A stretch of 64,000 nt of DNA from Lysinibacillus sp. PLM2. Its GTDB lineage: Bacteria; Bacillota; Bacilli; Bacillales_A; Planococcaceae. Shown here piece by piece: positions 54,672-63,353 of this stretch. The stretch spans positions 2,926,001-2,990,000 of the forward strand of contig AP025689.1 in assembly GCA_023168345.1 (NCBI GenBank), given 5' to 3'. The position numbers and the translations under genes were made by a program. Each line of letters starts with the position of its first letter. Position 1 is the stretch's first letter. The notes beneath the pieces are model-generated. The model was not told the DNA's origin, did no database searches, and saw nothing but the letters and a program-made list of their open reading frames with translations.

Positions 54672-55466
54672 ATGAAAGGATTCATTATAGATTTGGATGG
54701 AACGATATATAAAAACTATCAAATTATAGATGGTGCTAGAGAAGCCATTGAACTTTTAAAAATAAATAATTTACCTTTCGTTTTTTTAAGTAATAGAGGC
54801 AATATTTCAAGAAAGAATTGCCTTCAAAAACTAAAGCGAATTGGGATTGACTGTCAAATTGAAAATATCATCCTTGCTTCAACCATTGCGGCTCGATTCT
54901 TTCAGCAAAGAAAGGAAGAAAGTGTTTGGATTTTAGGTGATGAAGGGTTGAGAGAAGAACTAATTGATCATCAAGTAAATTTAGCAACGAAACCCGAACA
55001 AGCAGATTGGCTACTGATTACTTTACATGAACAACTTACATACGAAGACTTAAATAATGCATTTCGCGCAGTTTTAAACGGAGCAAAGATAGCAGTAACA
55101 AATCATGATCTCATATTCCCTAGAGAAGATGGACCTTGTATAGATGTAGGTGGATTAATAGCTGCTATAACAGCTACTACAGGAGCAAAAGTCCAATATT
55201 CTTTTGGAAAGCCCTCTCCTTTTATGAGAGATGCCGCCTTACAACAGCTTCAGCTAGAAGCAACAGATTGTGTCGTTATAGGTGACGGTTTATCTACAGA
55301 TATGCAATTAGGCATCATAAACGAAATGAAAACAGCTTTTGTTTTAAGCGGTGTAGCAACAGTGGAAGACTTACATAAAACAAATATTACTCCGTTATTT
55401 ATAGGAAATACAATCCTGGACGTTGTTAAGGACATATTGGAAGGAGTAAATCATGAATACCATTGA
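54672..55466 (+). CDS. HAD-IIA phosphatase, NagD/AraL-like
   Basis: 264 residues. Motif I FIIDLDGTIYKNYQIIDGA (nucleophile Asp7, Asp9), motif II FVFLSNRGN, motif III Lys in YSFGKPSPFMRDA, motif IV VVIGDGLSTDMQLGI, with the C2 cap between, as in NagD, AraL and glycerol-phosphate phosphatases. AGGAGG lies 6 bases before the ATG. It overlaps the next gene by 14 bases. In B. subtilis AraL is likewise next to AraM. A role in dephosphorylating glycerol phosphate or a related metabolite is inferred from context. Confidence 0.85.
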   Translation: MKGFIIDLDGTIYKNYQIIDGAREAIELLKINNLPFVFLSNRGNISRKNCLQKLKRIGIDCQIENIILASTIAARFFQQRKEESVWILGDEGLREELIDHQVNLATKPEQADWLLITLHEQLTYEDLNNAFRAVLNGAKIAVTNHDLIFPREDGPCIDVGGLIAAITATTGAKVQYSFGKPSPFMRDAALQQLQLEATDCVVIGDGLSTDMQLGIINEMKTAFVLSGVATVEDLHKTNITPLFIGNTILDVVKDILEGVNHEYH

Positions 55467-56652
55467 AAAAGTCATCAAGAGTATTAATAACGAACCTCTT
55501 AAATTATCAAATATTAACATAGAACACATTTATATTCAGGAAAATATATTTCCGTCATTACAGCAATACTTATTAAATCAAAACTATACGAACGTGTTAC
55601 TAATTGGTGATGACAATACGATTGTTTTCATGAACAGCATTATTGAACAATGTCAAAATGAGCATCTTACATTTTCAACCACTGTATTACGACCTAATCA
55701 GAATCAAGATGTGATAGCGGATGAGCAAAATATCTGTCAAAGTCTTGTAGCTGCACAGCAATCAAATGTCGATGCCATATTAGCAGTCGGAGCTGGAACA
55801 ATTCATGATGTTGCACGTTATGCAGCTTTTACTTTAAAAAAGCCTTTTGTTTCTTTTCCAACAGCACCTTCAGTGGATGGATTTTATTCCAGTGGTGCTC
55901 CATTAATTTTAAGAAACATGAAGGTTACAGTTAAAGCTGAAGCTCCTATGGCAATTTTTGCAGATTTACATATTTTAAAAAATGCCCCTAAGTCAATGAT
56001 TGCAGCTGGTGTTGGCGATATTTTAGGAAAGTTTACTTCACTCTTTGATTGGAAGTTCGAGACAAAATGGCAAAAAAATGAGCTTTATGAACCTACGTTA
56101 TTGTTAACAGAACACGCACTTAAGAAAACAGTAAATAGCTTGCCTGATATAAGCTTAGGTAACCTTTCAGGAATAAGTAGACTGATGGAAGCTTTAATCG
56201 AGTCTGGTATTAGTATTGCTCTATACGGACAGTCTCATTCTGCTTCTGGAAGTGAACATCATCTATCTCATTTTTGGGAAATTCATCATTTAATAAATGA
56301 AGAAAAACAACTATTACATGGAGAAAAAGTGAGTGTTGCAACAATTGAGATTCTTCGTTTGTATCAAACACTGTTTCCAAAAGTATATAAAAAACACAAT
56401 ATTTTAACAGATGAAGATTGGGATTATTTAAAGAAAGAACTTGATATTCTTCCAACTGTAAAAGAAATCATCAGCTTTTTAAACGAAGTAAAAGGTAAAA
56501 CTGAGTTAGAGCAGCTTCCTATTTCTTCATCACTATTCAAAGAAAGCATTATGAAAGCATCAGGTATACGACCAAATCGTTATACGTTTTTACGTTATTT
56601 AATTGATTATCATTCAGGAGAGGTCGAACAATATGTTACCAGTCGAACGTAA
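55453..56652 (+). CDS. sn-Glycerol-1-phosphate dehydrogenase (AraM/EgsA family)
   Basis: 399 residues, iron-dependent alcohol dehydrogenase-like fold. The NAD-binding motif is DAILAVGAGTIHDVARYAA, followed by FVSFPTAPSVDGFYSSGAPL. Metal ligands are expected in AAGVGDILGKFTSLFDW (Asp) and the histidines of SGSEHHLSHFWEIHHL and LLHGEKVSVATIEIL. AraM of B. subtilis interconverts dihydroxyacetone phosphate and sn-glycerol-1-phosphate, the enantiomer opposite to ordinary glycerol-3-phosphate. GGAG lies 7 bases before the ATG. In this operon the oxidative direction (G1P to DHAP) fits the importer and diesterase. Confidence 0.9.
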   Translation: MNTIEKVIKSINNEPLKLSNINIEHIYIQENIFPSLQQYLLNQNYTNVLLIGDDNTIVFMNSIIEQCQNEHLTFSTTVLRPNQNQDVIADEQNICQSLVAAQQSNVDAILAVGAGTIHDVARYAAFTLKKPFVSFPTAPSVDGFYSSGAPLILRNMKVTVKAEAPMAIFADLHILKNAPKSMIAAGVGDILGKFTSLFDWKFETKWQKNELYEPTLLLTEHALKKTVNSLPDISLGNLSGISRLMEALIESGISIALYGQSHSASGSEHHLSHFWEIHHLINEEKQLLHGEKVSVATIEILRLYQTLFPKVYKKHNILTDEDWDYLKKELDILPTVKEIISFLNEVKGKTELEQLPISSSLFKESIMKASGIRPNRYTFLRYLIDYHSGEVEQYVTSRT

Positions 56653-57394
56653 AAGAAAGATACTCGAATACTTAATTTCAAATCAATCTGCATCTATTTC
56701 GGAACTATCTGCTCTTTGTTCTGTTCACGAATCGACAATTCGTCGAGATTTAGCAGAATTGGAGCTGGAAGAAAAATTAAAAAGAACCCACGGTGGGGCT
56801 ATTTTAGAGGATTGGGTCTCTGTGGAACCTTCGTTTGATGAGAGACAAGGACATAATATCGACGAAAAAAGAAGAATTGGCCAAAAAGCTGCACAATTTA
56901 TTGAAGCTGGCGATACAGTCATATTGGATTCAGGTACAACGTCGTTACAAATCGCAAAACATATGAAACATTTGAAAAATGTACAAGTTTTTACGAATGA
57001 TATTAATATTGCAACCGAATTAAAAGATTGTTCCGGCATTAAGGTCTATATTACAGGCGGCGAACTGTATTTACACAGTTACATGTTAAATGGACATTAT
57101 ACAAATAGCTTTTTAGAGAGCGTGCAAGTCAAAAAAGCATTTTTAGGTACTCCTGCTATCCATCCGATTCACGGGCTAACACATATGGAAGCGATATTAG
57201 TACCTACTAAACAAAAAATTATTCAAGCAGCAAAAGAGGTTTTTGTCGTTGCAGATAGTTCTAAAATAGGCCGTTATTCTGCACATCTAATTTCAAAAAT
57301 AGACGAAAGATTTTCACTCATAACAGGTAAAGAAGTGAAAAACGAATATATAGAAGCCTTTCATGATGCATCTATCAAATTATATACAGTTTAG
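56633..57394 (+). CDS. DeoR family regulator (GlpR-like)
   Basis: 253 residues from the ATG 56633, with GGAGAGG about 9 bases upstream; it overlaps the dehydrogenase gene by 20 bases. HTH_DeoR at about 5-57 (RKRKILEYLISNQSASISEL, STIRRDLAELELEEKLKRTHGG). The C-terminal sugar-phosphate sensor domain follows (GDTVILDSGTTSLQIAKHM, VFVVADSSKIGRYSAHLI). Members sense phosphorylated sugars or glycerol-3-phosphate. It probably controls the cluster from the inverted repeat at 54578-54614. Confidence 0.9.
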   Translation: MLPVERKRKILEYLISNQSASISELSALCSVHESTIRRDLAELELEEKLKRTHGGAILEDWVSVEPSFDERQGHNIDEKRRIGQKAAQFIEAGDTVILDSGTTSLQIAKHMKHLKNVQVFTNDINIATELKDCSGIKVYITGGELYLHSYMLNGHYTNSFLESVQVKKAFLGTPAIHPIHGLTHMEAILVPTKQKIIQAAKEVFVVADSSKIGRYSAHLISKIDERFSLITGKEVKNEYIEAFHDASIKLYTV

Positions 57395-57406
57395 GAGGAT
57401 TATAAA

Positions 57407-58471
57407 TTGGCGGAAATTCAATTTAAAAATATTTCGAAAAGCTTTGGGAATACAAAAGTAATCGATAACTTGAATTTAACAATTGAAGAAGGAAAATTCA
57501 CTGTTTTAGTTGGCCCTTCTGGATGCGGTAAAACCACTTTACTACGCATGATTGCTGGTATTGAATTACAAACTAGCGGACAAATATTTATAAACGGAAA
57601 AAATGTATCACGTACTTCTCCAGGAAAGCGTGATGTTGCGATGGTATTCCAAAATTATGCAATCTATCCAACAATGACTGTACGAGGAAACATTGAATAT
57701 GGATTAAAAAATAATAAAGTTAGTCGTGAAAAAAGAGAAGAATTAATTAATAACATAACATCCATTGTCGGACTCAAACCATATTTAGACCGCAAGCCAA
57801 GCACTTTATCAGGTGGACAACGCCAAAGAATAGCATTGGCTCGCGCTATGGTGAAGCAACCAGCCGTTTTTTTGATGGACGAGCCACTTTCCAATTTAGA
57901 TGCAAAATTACGTGCCCAAATGCGATTAGAGCTAATAGAGCTACATAAAAAACTAGGAACGACTTTCGTCTATGTTACACATGATCAAATTGAAGCGATG
58001 TCAATGGCAGACCAAATTATTCTTATGAATGATGGGAAAATTCAACAAGAAGCAAGCCCAGAGGAAATTTACTTTGAACCTAAAAATCTATTTACCGCTC
58101 AGTTTATGGGGACTCCACCTATGAATATATTAAATGTCTCTAATGATGTTCAATATAAAATGGGTTTTCGCCCAGAAGTCGCACAATTATCGGAAGACAT
58201 TAAAACTAACAATGGGATGAATTTAAAGGGGGTGATTATAACTCGAGAAATGTTAGGTTCTGAAACAATCTACCAAGTAAAAAATAGTGAACAAACTTTT
58301 ATGGTAAAAAGTACGAATCGAAATTTTAAAGTTGGAATGGAAGTTCATGTCACCGTAACGTATGATGACTTAATCTTTTTCGATCTTCAAGGATCAGCTA
58401 TTTCGTTAACGAATGATGAAATTTCATCAATTTTAATGAAACAACAAGGAGAAAAGCAATGGAGCCTATAG
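57407..58471 (+). CDS. Carbohydrate/glycerophosphate-type ABC transporter ATPase (UgpC/MsmX-like)
   Basis: 354 residues. Walker A GPSGCGKTTLLRMIAG, Q-loop VAMVFQNYAIYPTMT, signature TLSGGQRQRIALARAM, Walker B VFLMDEPLSNLDAKLR, H-loop VYVTHDQIEAMSMAD. The C-terminal MalK-type TOBE/OB region spans about 235-354 and carries a GFRPEVAQL strand. The start is a TTG (57407) with AGGAGG 7 bases upstream. Having its own ATPase, the cluster need not rely on a shared MsmX. It overlaps the first permease gene by 13 bases. Confidence 0.93.
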   Translation: MAEIQFKNISKSFGNTKVIDNLNLTIEEGKFTVLVGPSGCGKTTLLRMIAGIELQTSGQIFINGKNVSRTSPGKRDVAMVFQNYAIYPTMTVRGNIEYGLKNNKVSREKREELINNITSIVGLKPYLDRKPSTLSGGQRQRIALARAMVKQPAVFLMDEPLSNLDAKLRAQMRLELIELHKKLGTTFVYVTHDQIEAMSMADQIILMNDGKIQQEASPEEIYFEPKNLFTAQFMGTPPMNILNVSNDVQYKMGFRPEVAQLSEDIKTNNGMNLKGVIITREMLGSETIYQVKNSEQTFMVKSTNRNFKVGMEVHVTVTYDDLIFFDLQGSAISLTNDEISSILMKQQGEKQWSL

Positions 58472-59361
58472 ACAAGGAAGAAGGTAGAATGAGCCATATT
58501 TTGAATCTTATACGACCATATGTAATGATTGCTCCTGCAATGATAGGGATTGGATTATTCGTTTTTTATCCGTTAGTTTACCTTTTCTATATTAGTTTGT
58601 TTGATTTTAATTTAATGAACCGATTAAAAAGTGAATTTATTGGTTTTCAAAATTATGCTGAAATATTGGCAAGAGAAGATTTTTATGATGTCCTTAAAAA
58701 CACACTTGTTTACACAATCGGCGTCGTTTTATTTACAATCATTATATCTTTATTCGTCGCATTTTGGCTAAAAAAACAATCCAAATTGAACTTTATTGTA
58801 CAAGCCGGGATTTTCACTCCACATGTTATTTCAATCGTATCGATTTCACTTGTATGGATGTGGTTGATGGAACCTAATCATGGATTACTAAACTTTGTGT
58901 TGAATTCATTGAATCTCCCTACCTCACAATGGCTACAAAGTTCAAGTAGTTCGATGCTTTCAATAATTATCGTATCCGTGTGGGGTAATATTGGCTATTA
59001 TGCACTTATTATCGTAGCGGCAATTCAAGGGATACCAGGTTCTCTATATGAAGCCGCGCAGTTAGATAATGCATCTAGATGGAGTATTTTAAGACGTATT
59101 ACGGTTCCAATGATTTCTCCACAGTTATTCTTTATCTTAGTTACGATGACAATTGGCTCATTTAAAGTATTTGATACTGTACGTATTATGACGGCAGGTG
59201 GACCAAATAATTCGACGAATACAATAGTTTATTATATTTATAGTTTCCGTACAACAAATATTGGGTATGCCTCTGCGATTGGGATTTTATTAGTCATTAT
59301 TATCGGTATTTTAACAATCATTTATTTCAAAATATTGGCTAAAAAAGTCCATTATCAATAA
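58459..59361 (+). CDS. ABC transporter permease (UgpA/MalF type)
   Basis: 300 residues with six predicted membrane helices (MIAPAMIGIGLFVFYPLVYL at the start). The EAA loop that docks the ATPase is YEAAQLDNASRWSILRRITV. FDTVRIMTAGGPNNSTNTIV is the usual MalF-family segment before the last helix. AAGGAG precedes the ATG. It pairs with the following permease. Confidence 0.93.
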   Translation: MEPIDKEEGRMSHILNLIRPYVMIAPAMIGIGLFVFYPLVYLFYISLFDFNLMNRLKSEFIGFQNYAEILAREDFYDVLKNTLVYTIGVVLFTIIISLFVAFWLKKQSKLNFIVQAGIFTPHVISIVSISLVWMWLMEPNHGLLNFVLNSLNLPTSQWLQSSSSSMLSIIIVSVWGNIGYYALIIVAAIQGIPGSLYEAAQLDNASRWSILRRITVPMISPQLFFILVTMTIGSFKVFDTVRIMTAGGPNNSTNTIVYYIYSFRTTNIGYASAIGILLVIIIGILTIIYFKILAKKVHYQ

Positions 59362-59375
59362 GGAGGGCATAACAC

Positions 59376-60203
59376 ATGACAAAGCATTCTTATGTAACAA
59401 CATTTATCAATGGTGTATTAAAAATCATCTTATTATTTATTTTTTTAGTGCCCTTTTTATGGATGATTTCAACGTCACTTCAAACATTAGAAGAAACTTT
59501 AACCGTACCCCCAACGCTTATTCCCGAATCTTTACAATGGGGTAACTTTTTAGAAGCCTTGAGTTCAGGTCCTTTTGGAACCTATTTTAGAAATTCGATT
59601 ATTGTAACTTTTTCAATAATGCTTATTCAGTTAATTATTATGATTCCAGCAGCTTATGCATTTGCTAAATACGACTTTTTTGGTAAGAAATTTTTGTTTA
59701 GCTGCATATTGATTGCTTTCATGATTCCAGGTCAGGTTACTTTTATTCCGGTTTATTTAATGATGGCAGATTGGGATTTAATCTACACTTTATGGCCACA
59801 GATTTTACCCTTTATGACAAATGCATTTGGTATTTTCCTGTTGCGCCAATATATTATGCAAATTCCAGATGAATTATTAGATGCTGCAAGATTAGATAAC
59901 AGTAGTGAGTGGAAAATCATCTGGAAAATCGTTGTACCAATGGCGAAACCAGCGTTAGCTACCATCATGTTATTTAGCTTTGTTTCACACTGGAATGATT
60001 ACTTCTGGCCATTGATAATGACAAACACAGAAGAAGTAAGACCTTTAACAATCGGTATTAGTATGTTGCGAGAAGTAGAGGGCATTGCTAATTGGCATAT
60101 TATAATGGCTGGTAATGTAATACTCGTTGTACCAATCTTACTCGCATACATCTTCAGTGCAAAATATATTCTAAGAGCATTTGTTTATTCTGGTATTAAA
60201 TAA
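59376..60203 (+). CDS. ABC transporter permease (UgpE/MalG type)
   Basis: 275 residues, six helices. N-terminal FIFLVPFLWMISTSLQTLEE is followed by an EAA loop LDAARLDNSSEWKIIWKIVVP. C-terminal FSAKYILRAFVYSGIK has the family ending of a Gly-Xaa-Lys tail. AAGGAGGG lies about 9 bases before the ATG. Confidence 0.93.
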   Translation: MTKHSYVTTFINGVLKIILLFIFLVPFLWMISTSLQTLEETLTVPPTLIPESLQWGNFLEALSSGPFGTYFRNSIIVTFSIMLIQLIIMIPAAYAFAKYDFFGKKFLFSCILIAFMIPGQVTFIPVYLMMADWDLIYTLWPQILPFMTNAFGIFLLRQYIMQIPDELLDAARLDNSSEWKIIWKIVVPMAKPALATIMLFSFVSHWNDYFWPLIMTNTEEVRPLTIGISMLREVEGIANWHIIMAGNVILVVPILLAYIFSAKYILRAFVYSGIK

Positions 60204-60225
60204 TCATATTTGGAGGATTTTACAG

Positions 60226-61524
60226 ATGAAAAAATGGTTGGTTTCTATATTCATGATAATAAGTTTGATTAGTATTTTAGTTGCTTGTTCAAATAATAAT
60301 GAAGGGACTAGTGGAGAAAAAAATGACAATGAAAATTCAAGTGATGGACCTGTAACCGTAAATTTTTGGCATACGATGACAGGAAAAAATGGTGAACTTA
60401 TTCAAGAAATGGTGGATCGTTTCAATTCAAGTCAGACAGAAGTTGAAGTCGTCGCTACATATCAAGGTGGCTACGATGAATTAACAACAAAGTTACAACA
60501 AGCTATTGCTTCAAACACTGCTCCAGATGTGGCGGTCATTGAACGTGCTTATGTTGAAATGTTTGCTGAGTCAGAAGTATTAGCTGATTTAAGTGGATTT
60601 TTAGAATCTTCATCTGTTATTAGTGAAGAAGATTTTGTTGAAGGTTTAATGGGCCATTCATACTTTAATGATCAATTATTAGCTCTACCAATCTATCGCT
60701 CTACACCTATCTTACATGTAAATAAAACGTTATTAGAAGAAGTTGGCGCAGAAGTACCTACAAATTGGGTTGAGTTAAAAGAAGTAGCAAATAAACTTGT
60801 AGTAAAAAATGGCGATACAATAGAACGTTACGGCTTAACAATGCCTTACGACACATGGTACCCAATCGCAATGATTAGTCAATCAGGCGGTCAATTTTTC
60901 AATGAAGACAAAACATCTGTTGGTTTTGTAGATAATGGTATTGGACAAGAGGTATTCGAATATTTAACAGATTTACAATCAACGGGAGCTCTTTACTATC
61001 CACCACAAACTGATTCAGGAAGTATTGCAAATCAAATGTTCATTGAAGGGAAAGTAGGTTTATTGTTCCAATCTACAGGAACAATTGGAAATTTACAGGA
61101 CAATGTTGACTTTGATTATGTAACAGCATTCTTACCTCAAAATGATCAATACTCAACACCTACTGGCGGCGGAAACTTTGCAATGTTAGGTGGATCTCAA
61201 AATAAAGAAGCTGCTTGGAAATTCATGGAATGGGTCGTATCTGATGCAGGAGGAGCCCAACAATATGTGATCGAAACAGGCTACCTACCTTTTACTACAA
61301 AAATGGCTGAATCACCAGAAATCCAAGAATTATGGGCTGCTGAACCAAACCGAAAAGTAGCTTTCGAGCAATTACAATATGCGGAAGATACGAATAAATC
61401 AACGAAATGGCCAACAGTCATGCACGAATTTTTTGCTGCTATCGAAGCGATTATGTATGACGGAGAGGATATAAAATCGACTCTAGAAACATTTAAAACA
61501 GCTGCAGAGTTAAATTTAAATTAA
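60226..61524 (+). CDS. Substrate-binding lipoprotein (UgpB-like, SBP_bac_1)
   Basis: 432 residues from the ATG at 60226, with GGAGG 9 bases upstream; the longer upstream frame lacks a ribosome site. Signal peptide with lipobox SILVACSNN at Cys21. Family-1 motifs: VNFWHTMTGKNGELIQEMVD, NTAPDVAVIERAYVEMFAES and the C-terminal AAWKFMEWVVSDAGGAQQY with YLPFTTKM, resembling UgpB-like glycerol-3-phosphate/glycerophosphodiester binders. The specific ligand (sn-1 or sn-3, mono- or diester) is not readable. Confidence 0.9.
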   Translation: MKKWLVSIFMIISLISILVACSNNNEGTSGEKNDNENSSDGPVTVNFWHTMTGKNGELIQEMVDRFNSSQTEVEVVATYQGGYDELTTKLQQAIASNTAPDVAVIERAYVEMFAESEVLADLSGFLESSSVISEEDFVEGLMGHSYFNDQLLALPIYRSTPILHVNKTLLEEVGAEVPTNWVELKEVANKLVVKNGDTIERYGLTMPYDTWYPIAMISQSGGQFFNEDKTSVGFVDNGIGQEVFEYLTDLQSTGALYYPPQTDSGSIANQMFIEGKVGLLFQSTGTIGNLQDNVDFDYVTAFLPQNDQYSTPTGGGNFAMLGGSQNKEAAWKFMEWVVSDAGGAQQYVIETGYLPFTTKMAESPEIQELWAAEPNRKVAFEQLQYAEDTNKSTKWPTVMHEFFAAIEAIMYDGEDIKSTLETFKTAAELNLN

Positions 61525-61531
61525 GGATGTC

Positions 61532-62272
61532 ATGATGATGATAAGAACAAACGGACTAATAGTTGCTGCGCATCGTGGTTATAGTGCGCATTATCCAGAA
61601 AATACTTTACTTGCATTTTATGAAGGCATTCAAGCTGGGGCTCACATGTTAGAGCTAGATTTACGACTGAGTGCAGACGGGCATATTGTCATTTTTCATG
61701 ATGAGTTACTAAAACGGACAGCACAGGTAGATAAGCCACTATCGGAATTAACTGTTGAGCAATTAAAAAAGCTGGAAGTAGGTAGTTTTTTAAATGTCCG
61801 ATTTGAAGGGCTAAAAATCCCTACATTTGAAGAGTTCTGTCTCTTTATAAAACCTTATGAACATATCTTATTAAATATTGAAATCAAACCCGCATCTAGC
61901 TCAATTGACGTAGCTGATAAAGCTATAGAGATGTTACAAAGCTATGATTTAATGGAACGATGTGTTTTCACATCCTTTGATGCAAACGTATTACATCATG
62001 TTATTGATCATTACCGAGTGAAAACACAAGGATTTACAACAGAACAATTGAAAAATTGTGATGACACTATTTATGAAAAATTATATGCAGTTGCACTTCG
62101 AATGGATGAAATAAATGCAGAAAATGTAGAAAAGTATCGTGCAAAAGGTCTAGAAGTATGGGCATATTGCGCAGATACGGAAGAACAAGTACAACTAGCA
62201 ATTGATCATCGAATTTCCTTAATTACTTGCAATGAACTGTCTCATGTATTACCTGTTAGCAAAATAATATAG
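61532..62272 (+). CDS. Glycerophosphodiester phosphodiesterase (GDPD, cytosolic UgpQ type)
   Basis: 246 residues without signal peptide. Catalytic His14 is in VAAHRGYSAHYPENTL, metal ligands Glu41 and Asp43 in LELDLRLSADGH, and the second catalytic His56 in VIFHDELLKRT; later LNIEIKPASSS supplies further ligands. It hydrolyses glycerophosphodiesters to glycerol phosphate plus an alcohol. Lack of export signal means its substrate enters by the adjacent ABC importer. Three tandem ATGs follow AAGGA; the first is given. Last gene of the cluster. Confidence 0.92.
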   Translation: MMMIRTNGLIVAAHRGYSAHYPENTLLAFYEGIQAGAHMLELDLRLSADGHIVIFHDELLKRTAQVDKPLSELTVEQLKKLEVGSFLNVRFEGLKIPTFEEFCLFIKPYEHILLNIEIKPASSSIDVADKAIEMLQSYDLMERCVFTSFDANVLHHVIDHYRVKTQGFTTEQLKNCDDTIYEKLYAVALRMDEINAENVEKYRAKGLEVWAYCADTEEQVQLAIDHRISLITCNELSHVLPVSKII

Positions 62273-62364
62273 TCAGTATGTTCTAAAAATGTATCTTGTT
62301 TTTATAATATAGATAGTAAAATGGAGTATACCGCTTTAGTGTAATAGTGAAATATGTGCTCACA

Positions 62365-62410
62365 AAAATGTCCATTCAATCCTTTTTAAAAAGGTTAAAT
62401 GGACATTTTT
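62365..62410. terminator. Bidirectional terminator
   Basis: AAAATGTCCATT pairs with AAATGGACATTTT, with an inner CCTTTTTAAAAAGG; T-runs on both strands. It lies between the convergent GDPD and ABC-2 permease genes. Confidence 0.8.
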
Positions 62411-62414
62411 TATG

Positions 62415-63353
62415 TTATGCTGTTACATCGCGGCGCGTAAAGTACGTGAAGCTAACTGCTAAAAAGATAATTGCGTATACAATATTAACCACGATCGCAA
62501 AGTTTAACGATAGGTCTGGAATGATTGGTGAAGTGCCAGGTAAAAATTGTGTTAAATCATTAGCAAACCAAATAAATTTTGCAAAATCATATTGTGCTAA
62601 AAAAACTGTAATCGTTGTGCCCATAAACAAAAGGATAAGCGATAAACTTACCGCTAATGTACTTGAACTAAATAATGTACCGAGCATAAAGGCAAATAAA
62701 ATCGTCATAAACATGGATGCTGAGTTTAATAAAATTGTTTGTGCATAGTTTGTTTCTAAAGTTTGCTCAATCACTTGCCCATCTACAACTGATAGTATAG
62801 TTACTGGATCTGTGTTAAATAAGAAAAAGCTAATCAAAATTCCAACAGCAATGCTCGATACAAAAATCGCCGCGCCATACAAACAAGAAGCAACAAGTTT
62901 TGATAATAATATTTTCCAACGCACTGCAGGACGTGTTAATAACATTTTAATTGTTCCTGTTCCAAATTCATTGGAAACAATAGAGGCAGAAATGACCATT
63001 GTAAAAATACCAACAATTATTAATATAAAGTTTAACAGTTGATTTACGACATCTTGAAACAAAGTCGCATCGACTGCTGGTAAATCATGAGCAATACGAT
63101 ATTCTGTCATTAAAATTTCTTCGTTGTAATATTGAATATCTTCTTCGGCTATTCCTGGACTGTTTAGTACCTCTTCATAATGAGCAATCCATTCATTATT
63201 TACTTCTTTGCGGAGTTCTGGTGTGCTTTGATCAATTTCAAAATATTTGTTTGCACCTAAAAGTGCTGCCACTCCTAAAAGGACAATGGCAAACATGATC
63301 CATGCATTTTTTTGCGCCCAAATTTTAATCCATTCATTTTTAACGTATTGCAT
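62415..63353 (-). CDS. ABC-2 type transporter permease
   Basis: 312 residues from the ATG at 63353, with GGAGG 8 bases upstream. Six predicted helices: one near the N-terminus (AWIMFAIVLLGVAALLGANK), then a long extracytoplasmic loop and five in the rest. The motif SIVSNEFGTGTIKMLLTRPA is the usual ABC-2 coupling segment. Such pairs export lipids, antibiotics or peptides (BcrB/YtrC-like); the substrate is unknown. Its start overlaps the ATPase gene by 14 bases. Confidence 0.87.
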   Translation of the reverse strand: MQYVKNEWIKIWAQKNAWIMFAIVLLGVAALLGANKYFEIDQSTPELRKEVNNEWIAHYEEVLNSPGIAEEDIQYYNEEILMTEYRIAHDLPAVDATLFQDVVNQLLNFILIIVGIFTMVISASIVSNEFGTGTIKMLLTRPAVRWKILLSKLVASCLYGAAIFVSSIAVGILISFFLFNTDPVTILSVVDGQVIEQTLETNYAQTILLNSASMFMTILFAFMLGTLFSSSTLAVSLSLILLFMGTTITVFLAQYDFAKFIWFANDLTQFLPGTSPIIPDLSLNFAIVVNIVYAIIFLAVSFTYFTRRDVTA

